A stretch of 64,000 nucleotides of DNA from Polytrichum commune (GCA_950295325.1 OX485803.1:66479554-66543553); one strand, 5' to 3'; counted from the first letter of the stretch, positions 21,446 to 33,221 are shown. Made by a program: numbers and translations. Notes: generated by a model not told the origin, from the letters alone.

Positions 21446-21781
21446 GACATTATGGCTAGCATAAGCCTAGATATTATGGCTAGCGTAAGCCTAGATATTA
21501 TGGCTAGCATAAGCCTAGATATTATGGCTAGCGTAAGCCTAGATATTATGGCTAGCGTAAGCCTAGATATTATGGCTAGCGTAAGCCTAGATATTATGGC
21601 TAGCGTAAGCCTAGATATTATGGCTAGGATAATCCTAGATATTATGGCTAATATAAGCCTAGACATTATCGCTAGCATGAGCCTAGATATTATGGCTAGT
21701 ATAAGCCTAGATATTATGGCTTGCATAAGCTTAGATATTATGGCTAGCATAAGCCTAGACATTATAGCTAGTATAAGCCTA
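21446..21781 (+). repeat. 24-bp minisatellite, 14 units
   Basis: Fourteen direct units of the type ATTATGGCTAGCRTAAGCCTAGAT. The unit is a multiple of three, so the plus frame reads as an octapeptide repeat (IMASISLD / IMASVSLD) inside an open frame at 21401-21949. The minus strand is also open. Units near the 3' end are more diverged. Lies between the Glu-rich ORF and the LINE endonuclease. Confidence 0.97.
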
Positions 21782-21985
21782 AATAACTCAACGGAATTTA
21801 GAAGGAAGGAGACAAGAATGCATAACCAAGTTGCGCCACTAGTCGATACACCAATTAGGAATAGTGCATCTAGTTTGATGGCCTTAGGGAAACATGACCT
21901 TACTCCAAGACAAAGAAGTATATGGAGTGTAGCCATCTCCCTCTACTAAATGGAGTAATTTGTGGATTTTTAATCAATTATTGAA

Positions 21986-24900
21986 ATGAAGTGGAACATC
22001 ATTACCCATACTATTCGGGGCCTTAATGACCCGTAGAGCATAGTGAAAGAAAAAAGGTTTCTTAGCACTTTAACCACAAGGGCAGACATTGTAATGATTC
22101 AACACAAGCTAAGAGGGAGGATACTACATAATTTAGGGACTAGACTTATGCCCGGTTATGCTAGTTGGATTCTAGAGGCGGCACCGGGAGAGAGGAGTTG
22201 GTTCAATTCCAATGCCGCCGGGATAGGTGGAGTATGGATCCTTCTAGCTTATAAATATGTTAGGTTAGTCACGGCCACGGGATCCCTCTACAAAAATATG
22301 ATAATTTGGATTAAATTGGAAGGAGTAGAATGGGGTAATATTGGGCTTACATGTGTATATGCACCTAACATTCCCACAGATAGGAGGCACATATGGCATA
22401 TACTTGTGGATGCCCTCCCTTAAGATTGCGAATGGATTATTGGAGGGGACTTCAACATGACCCAGCATCACGAAGATAAGTCACATGATTGTTGGAGGGC
22501 TATTAGTGACCTCGAAAAGTTCACTTGGAAGGAATTACTAAACTCCCTACAAGTGAGTGACAAGTACGTACATCAATGAGGACCTCGATTGTTTTGGAAC
22601 AATAGATAAAAAGGAGTAGGCCGAAGGCTAGCACGGCTAGATAGGCTCTATACTCCGGTCCAAAGCAAGCTTAACATACACATAGGCACCGACTACATAC
22701 AAGGCTATTCCGTGGGATCGGACCATTCCCTGGTGCACCTAGAATTACATATAGGTAGTAGGAAAGAAAGGAAGTCTGTTTTTAAGTGAAATGTCTCCTA
22801 CCTCAAAGATGAAATAATTGCCAAAATAGAGGAAAGGTGGAATGACATGCGGGTAGATGCAACTTTTTTTTACAAGCTTAGAAATATGGCTAGGTTCTAT
22901 AGACAAGCTAGTAAACAAAAAACAATGGTAAATAAGAAAATAGAATTGAACACCTTAGCCAAGTTAGAAATTGCCACGTCCAACCTTCATGAAGACATCA
23001 ACAACTTTGAGAAACAAAGGAAGTCAATAGGCTCAAAGAGGTTATGGAAAATATAGAAACTAGGAAAGTAAAAGGAGTCGTCCTAAGGTCTAGAATTAAA
23101 TGATAACAAGTAGGGGATAGATGTTCAAAAGAATTTTTCAAGTCGGTGAAACCAAAAAACTCCTAAGCCGCAATATCGGAACTTAAAGATAGACACGGCC
23201 GGTGTTTCACCAAGAGGGAAGACCTTGAGATAATAACGAAGGATTTTTACGAGGACCTTTATGCACACAATGATATATTGGAGGAGGTACTAGCAAGGGT
23301 GATGGAGGGAGTCCCGGCCATTTTTACCAACGCCATGAACGAAGGCCTTAGCAATGAGATTACGGAGAGGGAGTTACGGCGAGCGGTGAACTCAATGGCC
23401 AAAGGGAAGGCACCGGGGCACGATGGCATTCTGGTGGAGTTCTTCCAAAAAATGTGGCTTACCTAAGGTAAGAATTTTCACCTTATGGTTAAGGGATGCA
23501 TTGAGGGAAAACAATTACATGAGGCAGTTACCAAGGGGTTGATATGTTTAATACCTAAAAATGGTGACTCTAAGGACCTTAATTACTGAAGGCCAATCAC
23601 CCTATTTACGGTAATATACGAAATATTTGCAAAGGCCTTGCAAACTAGTTTACAACCTATGCTTAGGGACGTAATTAGTCCGAAACAAACGATCTTCGTA
23701 CCTTTAAGATTCATACTAGACAACATCATACTTAGTCACGAAACTCTACATTAGGCTAAGGTGTCCAAACAACTGTCCATTTTCCTCAAGTTAGATTTCT
23801 CTAAAACCTATGATAAGGTATCATAGCATTTCTTATTCCATACAATGAGGGCATTAAATACTTGTGAAAAATTCATAGAGAGGGTCAAACTTCTCTTTGT
23901 CAACGCAACCGCAACGGTCAACCTCAACGGCAACCTTGGCGGTAACTTCAAGATTGAGAGAGGGGTAAGGCAAGGATGTCCACTTGCCCCTTATTTGTTT
24001 TCAATGGTGGGTGAGATTTTCACCCACATGATCAAGAAAGCGGTAGCGGACGGACGGTTAAGAGGAGTTTTTTTACCCGGAAGTAAAAAACAACAATGCA
24101 TCTCGCAATATGCGGATGACTCATCTTTTATAGTAAGGGACACCAATGAGGATGTTGATGAGTTAGTGAGGATACTTGAGACCTTTAATCAAGCCTCGGG
24201 AATCAAAATAAATTGGGAAAAGTCGTGTGTTTATTGGTTTGATAAGTACACGCACAAGCCCAAATGGTTTTTAGGGTATAATTAGAGATGGGCGGAAGAA
24301 GGTGAACTATCTAAGTTACTAAGTACCCCGTTCAGCCTAAACTTCAACACTAGGGATGTAGATCAATTTCTATATAACAAAATTGCAAAGAAATTATAAT
24401 ATTGGAGTAGCATGAAGCTATCACTAGCCAGGAGGATAGTAATTTGTAAGCAAGTGTTATTTTCAACACTTTGGTTCTTTATTACGGTATAGGGAGGTTC
24501 GAATAAAATTTTGAGGAAGATTCATGGGACGATCCGTAACTATATGTGGTCCGGCAAGAAATAACTTACTCGGACTCATGTTGCCTCAAAAATAAATATG
24601 GGGGGTTGGGCCTTGTGGACCCGAAAGAAGCAAAAATTAGTCTACTATGTAAGTGGATAGTTAAGACAATGGAGCCGGTGAATCCAACCTACAAATTATG
24701 CTTAGGTATAGGCTTGCGAGGTTCAACCCACAACGAGGCCGGAATTGGGGAGTGGACCTAGAGTGGTTCACTTGCAAGCAACACCAAAGATTCTCCAGAT
24801 CCAAAGTGTGGGGCCACATTAGCAAGGCTTGGAAAAGCATGGCAAAAAACATCTACCAACTTCCGCCACGCACTAAGATGGAGCTCCTCCACTCCAACAT

Positions 24901-25081
24901 TTGGTGGTCAGATGGGGTCAAACTACTCAAGAAAGGTTTCTCCTACTCTAGGGGCTTGGAGCTCTACCGCAAAGGCATTAGATGCGTGGATGATGTGTGG
25001 AATAACGGTAATAAAGAGTTCTTACCTTGGGAAGAAACACAAAATAAATTCCAACTCAAACCAACCGATGTCCGCGATTGA
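21986..25081 (+). pseudogene. L1-like LINE: APE-type endonuclease and reverse transcriptase, decayed
   Basis: The endonuclease region starts MKWNIITHTIRGLNDP. It has IIGGDFNMT near 22435-22460 and a GSDHSLVHLEL-like end near 22717-22750, as in APE-type LINE endonucleases. The reverse transcriptase region has KGKAPGHDGI near 23400, RGVRQGCPLAPYLF near 23962-24001 and the catalytic QYADD at about 24106-24120. The C-terminal part runs to a TGA at 25079. More than ten in-frame stops (for example TAG at 22036 and TAA at 22422) make it inactive. This is the usual order of plant L1-type LINEs. No poly(A) tail or target-site duplication was identified. The 3' end abuts the tail remnant at 25.2 kb. 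Confidence 0.88.
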
Positions 25082-25220
25082 GAAGGAATCACGAGCAAGC
25101 TAACATTTTTACATTGCATCCGTTTGTAGGTTGAGTCCAAATTTCCAAAACCAACATGTTCCAAAGGCACCTTATACATTGAATCAAGGTGTTTCTACGC
25201 CCTGTGAAGAAGTGCTAGGC

Positions 25221-25431
25221 AATCTTCTTCCCCAATGCATCCCATTCGAATTTATCCTCCTCTAATTTGGGTTCTCGTCAGCCTTGTAAATTTATCATGG
25301 TAGGACCGTGTCCCAACCTTGGCTATAGGCATGGAGCAAAGATTTTCCGGAACATGGAGGCGATGCGAGCAAAAAAAACGGCGGCCAAAGCCAAAAAGGC
25401 CATTGTTAGCATAAACATTGTACAAAAGTAG
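25221..25431 (+). pseudogene. Remnant homologous to the C-terminal tail of the 15.1-16.0 kb ORF
   Basis: An open stretch ends CPNLGYRHGAKIFRNMEAM followed by RAKKTAAKAKK, closely matching GYSHGPEIFRAMEAAKKK at about 15941-15995. Weaker similarity reaches about 30 residues upstream, including an SSSNLGSR segment against TSYNSGAR. Both are followed by a GGTCGGACT segment after the stop. This is a third trace of the family in 25 kb; the rest of that copy is absent or replaced by the LINE. No family A or B repeat lies nearby. Confidence 0.6.
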
Positions 25432-25440
25432 GCTTAGTTT

Positions 25441-25980
25441 AGGTCGGACTGTACAATAATGGTTATGTGGCGTTTGTTTGCTACTTAGTTTCTTTGACTG
25501 GACCTTGTAATTTTTTTATTTCCCATACTACAAATATCTCATGTCTGCTCTGTCGTGTAAACTAAGATCGTTAAACACAACAGATCGAGTGTCATTGTCA
25601 ACATCAATTAGCAAAATAAAATAGCAAACTAAAATGCTAAACAACCACCTCTTCAAGTGCCCCCACTAGCAGATAAGGAGCCCCTCCAATCGGCTAGGAA
25701 CAAACACACTCATCGGTAGAGTTGTTAAACATAATGAAGTTGTTGCTATATCTATACATATTTAATTGGGTAGTAGTAATCGAGGGAATTAAACTCGTGA
25801 TTGACAAAGTAATCCAAAAACTGTAGGCTGGGTGCAATGTGAGCCCCATCCTTAATCGCCTTCAACAATTAATGTTGAATTCTTGGATAACTCTTTCAAT
25901 GTGGTCTTAATCCCATAAAAATTTTAACCAACTAAATAACAACTTCACCACTAAAACATGTGGTAAACATCCACAAATTC
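25441..25980. other. Non-coding region 3' of the gypsy polyprotein
   Basis: AT-rich. This is where the 3' UTR and 3' LTR of the minus-strand retroelement should lie. No segment clearly repeated at 33.2-35.8 kb was seen, so no LTR can be assigned. Confidence 0.4.
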
Positions 25981-28900
25981 TCAATCATGACCATTAATGG
26001 CCACGGAATGAGAGGCTTTCCGACAACGAGGACAAACCCAATTGCCAGAAGGAAGAGTAAAAAAGGGAGGTGTCAAACATGCCATGTGCCATCCACGTTG
26101 ACATTGGTCGCACAATAACATTGTTGCAGCTCCTTTCTTCTCTCCACAAACATAACAAGGCAGACCCTGTGGTACAACCGCCAACTCGGGATGCATAGAG
26201 CCGTCGATGGGAAGGTGACATGGAGCGCAATTCTTTGAATGCTCACGACATTCCCGTCCATCCTTGCCTTCAAGCAATAATATACCACTTGGCAAGACAT
26301 ATTTTACCCGCAAAATCGTGCGCCCAGCCTTGACATCCAATGTCGTAGGCGCCTCCCGTTGCAAGTAAACATAATCCCCCTTGGAAAATCTACGAACCTG
26401 AGGTCGATAAGCTCCACTGTGGATCCGGGCATACCGTAATGTATCACGATGTTGAGCAATATTTAAGTTCTCCATAGCCATAGGCATGGCCTTTTGGAAG
26501 AACGCTGCTCGGTCATGAAGACATTGAGCCCAAACATTTGGATCATCCAAGTTTACCACGGGAGCCAATTTCTCTCGTACCGAGCTAGGTAAAATTGGTT
26601 CCCGTCCATACAAGAGTTGATAAGGACTATAGGATGCCAAAGATGCTTGCCTGCTGAAACGATAACCCATTGCTATCCATGGTAACATCAAGTCCCAATC
26701 GCGATGGTTGCCATGAAGCAATCCATACTTCCGCAAACCGCGCTTAACCGTCTGAACAACTCGTTCAGCTAAGCCATCTGCCTCAGGGTGATCTCTGGAA
26801 GTTGTCCGATGATCAATCAAAGCCTTGGTACACAAAGCCTCGAAAGATCCAAGGAATTCTCTCCCTTGATCCGTCAACACCTCTGCAGGTGCTCCAAACC
26901 GTGCCAAAACTCGATCAAGAAATGCCATAGCCGCCAATTCTGAGGAATTTTGGGGAAGAGCCACGAGTTCAATCCACTTACTAAAATGCTCCACCATCAC
27001 AAGCACATACTTGGAACCACGTGGAGTGATAGTAAGTGGTCCGGAAAAATCCAAAGACCAACGATATCCCAAGCCCATAATAGGTAAAGGCTGAAGTTGA
27101 GGTGACAAAGTATTAAAACTTGACCTGACCCGGTCACATACTTCACACCGAGAAACATAAGTGGCAACCTGTTGATACATACCAGTCCACCAATATTGGT
27201 TGCGCAACATAGAGTGCGTCCTTCGCACTCCAAAATGTCCAAGCTCCTCGTGCACTTGCCGCACCAAAGAAGCTCTTTGATCTGGCCTTGGAACGATGCG
27301 CCTCGTTCCGTTCGGCCACACACGAAATAACAAGCTATTTGCCCAACGAAACCTTGTTATCCGGTGACTAACTCTATCTCGCTTCATAGCAGATAGTCCA
27401 AGAGGAAATATCCCTTGTTGAAGTTTGTGCAAGACCGCCTGGTCTTCCCACACATCACTAACAACGAGAGATTTATCAACCTCCTCATCTTGTTCTTCTA
27501 CAAGGATCTCAGCAGCCAATCCCGACATCATTGTGAGATATGTGGCAGCATGCCAACCCGGCACTGCCTCACGATCACAATCTCCATGCCACCTGGCTCC
27601 AGTTAAATCCTCATCTGAAGGACTTGGATTGCGAGACAATCCGTCTGCATCCAAGTTGGCAATTCCTACTCGGTGAACAACTTCAAAATCATATTCCTGA
27701 AGTAACAATGCCCATCTAGCAAGTTTCACGGTGAGCTTATCTGATTCCATAAGCCATTTTAAAGGCTGATGATCAGTCACCAAAGTAAACTTTTACCCAT
27801 ACAAATAAGGTCGAAAATGTGCAATGGCCCAAACGGCCGCCAAGGCCTCGCCTTCATAAGAAGAATAATTAGATTTAGCACTATTATTGCTTCTAGATGC
27901 ATAAGCCACCACATATTTTTTTCCCTCTTCATCTTTCTGTGTCAATACCGCTCCCAATCCCACTACACTCCAATCCGTGTGCAATTGAAAAGCTCTAGAC
28001 ACATCCGGGCGTCGAAGCACTGGCGCTGAACCGAGCCTCTGCTTCAATGTATCAAATGCCTGTTGTTGTTCCCGATTCCAAATCCATGGTTGGTCTTTCC
28101 CCGTAAGAATTGTAAGAGGTTTGGCAATCAAACTAAAGTTTTTGACAAACCTCCTATAATAATTTGCCAATCCTAGAAATGCACGAAGCCGTGGTACATC
28201 ACTAGGTGCGGGAATTTTGTGCAAAGCATCCACCTTCGCCTGTTGCACACCAAGACCGCCAGGAATAATCATGTGGCCTAAATAGGGCAATTGATCATGG
28301 AGAAACTTACATTTTCTATGATGTAAACGGAGTCCCCACCGTTGAAGTCGTTCAAATACCGCTTGCAAATGTCTCACATGATTTTGTGGATTATTACTAA
28401 AGATGGTAACATCATCAATGTAACATCTAGCAAACGGCAAACCAGCCAATAATTGGTCCATCACCCGTTGAAATTCAGCTGGTGCATTCTTGAGACCAAA
28501 TGGCAGAAATTTCCAATGATAAAGTTGATCCTTGCCATCTTTATCAATTCCCCAAAATGCGGTCTTCACCCGATCACCCAACAACAAAGGTAATTAGTGA
28601 TAACCAGACCTCAAATCCAGAGTGCTGAAGATTCTAGAAAATCCCAGTGCATCAAACAACTCCTCCGGCATCGGCATTGGATATCGATCCGACTTGGTCT
28701 TGCGGTTGACTCGACGATAATCACCACACATCCGTTTTTCCGTCCAGTTGCCAAAGATATCCTTCTTTGACGGCATAACCGTGGCACAAGCATACTCTCC
28801 ATTGGAAAGTTCAATCAATTCCGCTGCCAATAACTCTTGACATCGAGTTTGAACACCCAACCTTTCAGATGCACTAAGTCTGTACGGCCGTCTGAAAATA

Positions 28901-31203
28901 GGGTGGTCGTCCTCGAGTTGAATACGAACAGGTTTACCTTTATATCCTTCAAGATCGTGAAGACTAAAGGCAAAACAATTACGGTAAGAGCGAATAAATG
29001 CCTGTACCTTTCGTGCTTCGGCACCAGTAAGCTTTGGCCCCACTTCAATTGGCCAATCGTCAAACTCCGTGGTTTCCTTCTTCATAGAAGGATTGCCACT
29101 TGGTGCCAGCACAGCCTGTGATTGCTAGTCCGTGGAGAGGGCAACACCTTTGCCCCCATCATCTGCACTTGAATCCAAATGCGTATCCTCTCCACTACAA
29201 TCAGTTTGTGTAGCTAAATAGCTACCCACATATGAAATATCACCAAGAAATAGAATTGGAAACATTTTATGGGCCTCCAACTTCCCAAACTCTTGGGCCA
29301 AAGCCGAAAAAACACGTTGAGCTCGAAGCTCTTCCGCAACATGTTGTTTCAAAGAAAATAATCCCTCGGTGTCATTGACCTCAATGTGATCCTTGGATTG
29401 CGGCTCCATTGCCCCCTGACCATTGTTCTTTGCCCCCAGAGTAAGCAATTGGTCATCCATACGTTGCTGAGCAGCAAGACAAATTCCAATTATCCACACA
29501 ATGCTATTAAGATCCATAGCTTGCCCCAATAGGAAACGTCTCTGACCTTCCTGAAGCCCGTGAGCAGCCGTGGTACCTGTAAGAAACCCCATGGCGCGTT
29601 CCCACTCATCTGCCGTAGGCTCCTCATAAGTTTGGGATTTTGAATCCCAAACCATGCCAGGTCTACGAGATCGAAATGCAAAAGACTGTGGATATGCCAC
29701 AAAAGTAGGTAGTGCACCTCTTGGAATGCCCACCTTGTTAATTAATGCAAATGGCAAGGTGTCATCCTTGGTAACTGCCAAGGAAACACGATGATCATCT
29801 AAAATGTGATCCACCTTGCGATCCATAAGGCGGGGAAGGCGGGCAATCGCCGTTGAAAGCACCCGAGGTGATACCAAGTTGGTCCAAAACCAACGAGGCC
29901 GATGAGCAAAGGATCCCAAAGATGCGGCATCCAGAAATGTTGGAGTACCCAAAATTTGGTTAATGTACTCACCATCCTTCACCACTTTGTGCCGGGTATC
30001 ACCCAATAATGGTACATTTTCGAAAATGTACCTTGGCGGAGTTGATTGGTGGGTAAACCACCATTGCGTCAATCGCATCAAATCCGCAAACAAACTAGAC
30101 CTAGGATCATCCAATCCCTGGCCAGTTCCTGCCCGCGAATGGCCTTGACAAGGCCATCCTGCAATAATCAAATCCACGTGGCCCAACCTTCTCAAATCCT
30201 CATCACTAATCATAGTGACATCTTGAGGAAGTTGACCACAACATCTATGAATGGCAGAGGCTGACAATTGTGCGGGGTATCTTAACAACAATTGTTGGAT
30301 GTGGTGTCGGACGGCTCTGTTGGTTGCATATCCATTGCCCACATGAATATATCGCCGAACTGTAATTCTAGCTTCCAACACTGCCGCCAAACCTGTGCCA
30401 ATGCCTCCAAAGATCTCCACAAGGACAATACCTTCAGGTGATGGTTGCCAACGAATGGGTTGAGCAAAAGAAAATGAGGATGAAGTTGGAGATGCCTCTC
30501 CAAGCTCCAAATCCGCTACAATGTGTTGACAATGGTCGGATAACTCCTTAGGAGTTCGCCATGGTGGAGGTGGATCCTTGAAATGTCGAGCAGGAATTTG
30601 AAAAGATAGTAAAAATTGTTGTTCTGCCGCATTACAAGTGTAGTCCATTGTTTCCTCCAATAAAACTGGAGCACAAGACAAATCTGCAACTGAACCGCTG
30701 CAACCAAACATTGCCTCCGCAACCATAGTCATAGCAGTGGCTGCAAATGTGACGGGAATAAATACCTTCCTGTCATCTCCAGTGGACCATCCCGGTCTAA
30801 TCCATGCCTCTTCCGTCCAATTATCCAAACCAAAGCCAAGTGGGTAAAGAGCTTGCTGACCAACAAGTATATCATAGTTGGTAGCATTAGTAACAACACA
30901 CTTCATTGACAAATGAGTGTAAGTAGGCCCTGCCCCCACATGAAAAATCAAACGTAGAGGTGCCTTGGTGTAACCTGTTGCACGTTCAGTGCCCCCTACT
31001 GAAGTCACAATAGTGAATGGACAAGGATCCAAGCTTGCTGGCGTCAATCCAAAACTGTCAGCAAGTCCTTTGCCAATCATAACTAGTTGAGCACCGGAAT
31101 CCATCATAACTCTCAGTGGTGTAGCACGGATAGTGGGCATATCCGTGCGTGAAACAACAAACAAAGATTTGTCGTTCATCAGCCGTACGACTCCAGGTTG
31201 CAA
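25981..31203 (-). pseudogene. gypsy Pol polyprotein: protease, DNMT, RT, RNase H, integrase, PHD finger
   Basis: One frame of about 1,740 codons interrupted only by TAG at 29125-29127, TAA at 28594-28596 and TAA at 27793-27795; no frameshift. The first part has a retropepsin motif (VMMDSGAQ, Asp near residue 35) and the methyltransferase. RT has LDLRSGYH, FLPFGLKNAP and the catalytic CYIDD. RNase H has a LHTDWS segment and TDHQPLKWL. Integrase has an HHCC zinc motif (HEELGHFG ... CEVC) and DDE residues in SLDFSGPL, LTDQGREF and EADGLAERV. The end is a C4HC3 PHD finger (CYVCGEK ... LLCDQCQRGWHMAC ... WVCPRC). Each stop fits a single C-to-T change of a Gln codon; SGYH is normally followed by Gln in this family. 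The first codon shown is not ATG, so Pol is expected to be made by frameshifting from Gag. Confidence 0.9.
29480..30432 (-). other. Cytosine-5 DNA methyltransferase domain within gypsy Pol
   Basis: Roughly residues 258-575 of the first Pol segment. Motif I is VEIFGGIGTGL (SAM binding). Motif IV is IIAGWPCQGHS, with the catalytic Cys at about residue 352. Motif VI is YIFENVPLL. Motif VIII is HRPRWFWTNL. The C-terminal motif X-like stretch is FLLGQAMDLN, resembling the LLG segment of DNMT3/DRM-class enzymes. All catalytic motifs look intact and the domain is uninterrupted. It is predicted to methylate cytosine in DNA. It lies between protease and RT. Class assignment (DNMT3/DRM rather than DNMT1/CMT) is by motif style and is less certain than the enzyme type. 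Confidence 0.88.
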
Positions 31204-33221
31204 ATTATGCCGTTCGCGAGCAGGCCTTGCAGAATGTCTGCAAGATATGCCGCTCCCGACGCATAATTCGAAAATGACGTATCCACTGCTGAAATTGATG
31301 CTGGAGGAATATCAGTTTGCTTACCAAAAGCAATGATCGCCGCATCCGCAAGACTCGCTCGCAAATTGGCTAAGTCCTCCACCTCCTCAGCCACAGGTAC
31401 GTCAACCACAGCTTGGGATACTTGAAGGGATGGCAAATCCGCCTTACCTTCTAACATTCTCCCAGCTAAATGAAAAACTGCAGTAGGCTTGAAATCCGAA
31501 GCCATAAATTCCGAACCCGAGAAAATTGGCATATGGAGAATTTTATATGCCAATGCCTGCGTAACATCCTTCGAGATGGAATCCCCATCTCTCAAAGGTA
31601 CAGGGTTTTTAGCCCCAACAACAGTGGTGTCTACCAATCCAAATGAAAGAGGTAAACGTGCTTGACCAATTTGATCAGCTGGTCCGGCATGGCGAGGATG
31701 TAGCACCTCGTTGCTACCACCACTCGTGGAAGCCACCGCATCTGCCAATGTTTGTGAGCGAGTAGAAGCCGCCGCCACCACCTCTCCAGCTGCTCCAAAC
31801 ATATACATGTCCGAACCCGAGGTGCCATCACCCACATGCGGCTCATAAATTTGAGCAAAAGATGCAGAAGATTTGAGCTTTTGCTCAAGCTCTGCCACCT
31901 TAGCCTCAAGACTCTGCTCCCTTGGAGACTTTCCAGTGACATAACTGGCAGGCCGCATCTCAGGATGAAGTTGGAAACAATGATCCACATCGTAATTAGT
32001 GCCACCACAATAGTTACATTTCAATTGTCTCTTCTTAGAATTGTCCCCTGCCTTTACTGGTTCCATCTTTTGTTTTAATTTTTCCAAAGGCTGAGTTTTC
32101 TTCTTCTTAGGACAATTGGGATCATTCTTCGAATGACCAGCTTCTCCACAACCCCAACAATGCAAAAACTTTTGCTCCTTGACGGCTTGAGTCTCAGCTA
32201 AACTACTAGTAGCTGTGACAATTCTTCTTGGTTTCGGACTCTCTGTCATCCAAGATACCATATCCGTGGCATCATGTTGGCAAAGAGCCCGATCACATCT
32301 CTCAACCACGGCAAACGCTTGTGCAAGCGTAGCTCGGCCCTCGTAGTCGAGGATAATCCGAGGTGATGCCAACTCAAGTAGCCGCTTGTCAATCTTAGAC
32401 AAAAAGATTTTAACAAGCTGACTCTCAGCAAAAACACCTCCCGACTCCACAGCAAATCGCGCGAGTCGCGTATACATGGTCCGTGGAGTATCATCCTTCT
32501 CTCGGCGGAAATCCTGGATGCGCTGCATCTGGTCTCGCCGAAACCCACCATACTCCACTTCCAAATGTGCGACAAATTCAGTAAGGGGATTAAACGGAGG
32601 TGGTGGACCAACAGCCGTCAATGCTGCCTGTGTAGCACGTGCTACCCGTGAAAGGGTTGCCGTGCTACTGCTAGCCACCATTGGCCCAAGTGCCAGTTCT
32701 GTGTCCTTAGACTCCGCCGGCGATTCCTCCTCCTTTAAGGTGGGTGGAGCTAAGGTAGCAACCGCCCCATCCTTAAGGGCTGAAATGAGCTCAACCCGAG
32801 CTTCCCAATACTGCTCCACCTCCCGAAGTTGTCGCTGATGACCCTTTGTCCAGTGTTCATAAGTTTGGAGTGCCTCATACTCCAAATGTTGAGGCAGAAG
32901 TTCAAAGGCATACCAATCATTGAAATTGGAAGACCTTTGGCGTTTCTCCTTAATCCAGGTACGAAACCGGAGTTTCCAATCGGGCAAGGAAATGCCCCCA
33001 GCTCGACCTGAAAACCGATCACGCATTGAATTGTGGCGATCGTCCTCCATTTCGTCGAACGTGCCGACACTCCAAATCCGAAGCCTACTAGTAGTGTCCA
33101 ACGCCGAAATAGGCTCAAAAGCCTCGTTGGTATCTACCTTTGGCTCAAGATTTGTGGTATGCACGTCCTCCAAGTAATCTGGTGATGGAGATCGATAATA
33201 TCGGCTCCTAGTTTGCACCAT
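31179..33221 (-). CDS. gypsy Gag protein
   Basis: Intact 680-codon frame from an ATG (MVQTRSRYYRS). It has a central retrotransposon-gag-like helical region (VAHLEVEYGGF, FRREKDDTPRTMYTRLARF), then two Cys/His zinc-binding clusters: a CCHC-like knuckle CWGCGEAGHSKNDPNC and a second CNYCGG...HC cluster. The C-terminal third is Ser/Ala-rich with a coiled-coil stretch (LEAKVAELEQKL). Its end overlaps the start of the protease frame. Predicted to form the cytoplasmic particle and bind element RNA. Longer than many gypsy Gag proteins. Confidence 0.88.
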   Translation of the reverse strand: MVQTRSRYYRSPSPDYLEDVHTTNLEPKVDTNEAFEPISALDTTSRLRIWSVGTFDEMEDDRHNSMRDRFSGRAGGISLPDWKLRFRTWIKEKRQRSSNFNDWYAFELLPQHLEYEALQTYEHWTKGHQRQLREVEQYWEARVELISALKDGAVATLAPPTLKEEESPAESKDTELALGPMVASSSTATLSRVARATQAALTAVGPPPPFNPLTEFVAHLEVEYGGFRRDQMQRIQDFRREKDDTPRTMYTRLARFAVESGGVFAESQLVKIFLSKIDKRLLELASPRIILDYEGRATLAQAFAVVERCDRALCQHDATDMVSWMTESPKPRRIVTATSSLAETQAVKEQKFLHCWGCGEAGHSKNDPNCPKKKKTQPLEKLKQKMEPVKAGDNSKKRQLKCNYCGGTNYDVDHCFQLHPEMRPASYVTGKSPREQSLEAKVAELEQKLKSSASFAQIYEPHVGDGTSGSDMYMFGAAGEVVAAASTRSQTLADAVASTSGGSNEVLHPRHAGPADQIGQARLPLSFGLVDTTVVGAKNPVPLRDGDSISKDVTQALAYKILHMPIFSGSEFMASDFKPTAVFHLAGRMLEGKADLPSLQVSQAVVDVPVAEEVEDLANLRASLADAAIIAFGKQTDIPPASISAVDTSFSNYASGAAYLADILQGLLANGIICNLESYG

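Larger units (their letters stand above)
25981..33221 (-). mobile_element. Ty3/gypsy retrotransposon with built-in cytosine methyltransferase and PHD finger
   Basis: Minus-strand order: gag, protease, cytosine-5 methyltransferase, reverse transcriptase, RNase H, integrase, PHD finger. RT before integrase identifies Ty3/gypsy. Gag and pol overlap by 25 nt, with pol in the -1 frame. The internal region is 7.2 kb. LTRs, a primer-binding site and target-site duplication were not identified by eye, so full element ends are unknown. Three nonsense codons break pol. Cytosine methyltransferases captured by retrotransposons are known from other eukaryotes, including charophyte algae and dinoflagellates. 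Confidence 0.92.

Noticed and set aside
21397-21936. 179-codon minus-strand frame through the minisatellite
   Set aside because: Open only because the 24-bp unit lacks stops on both strands.
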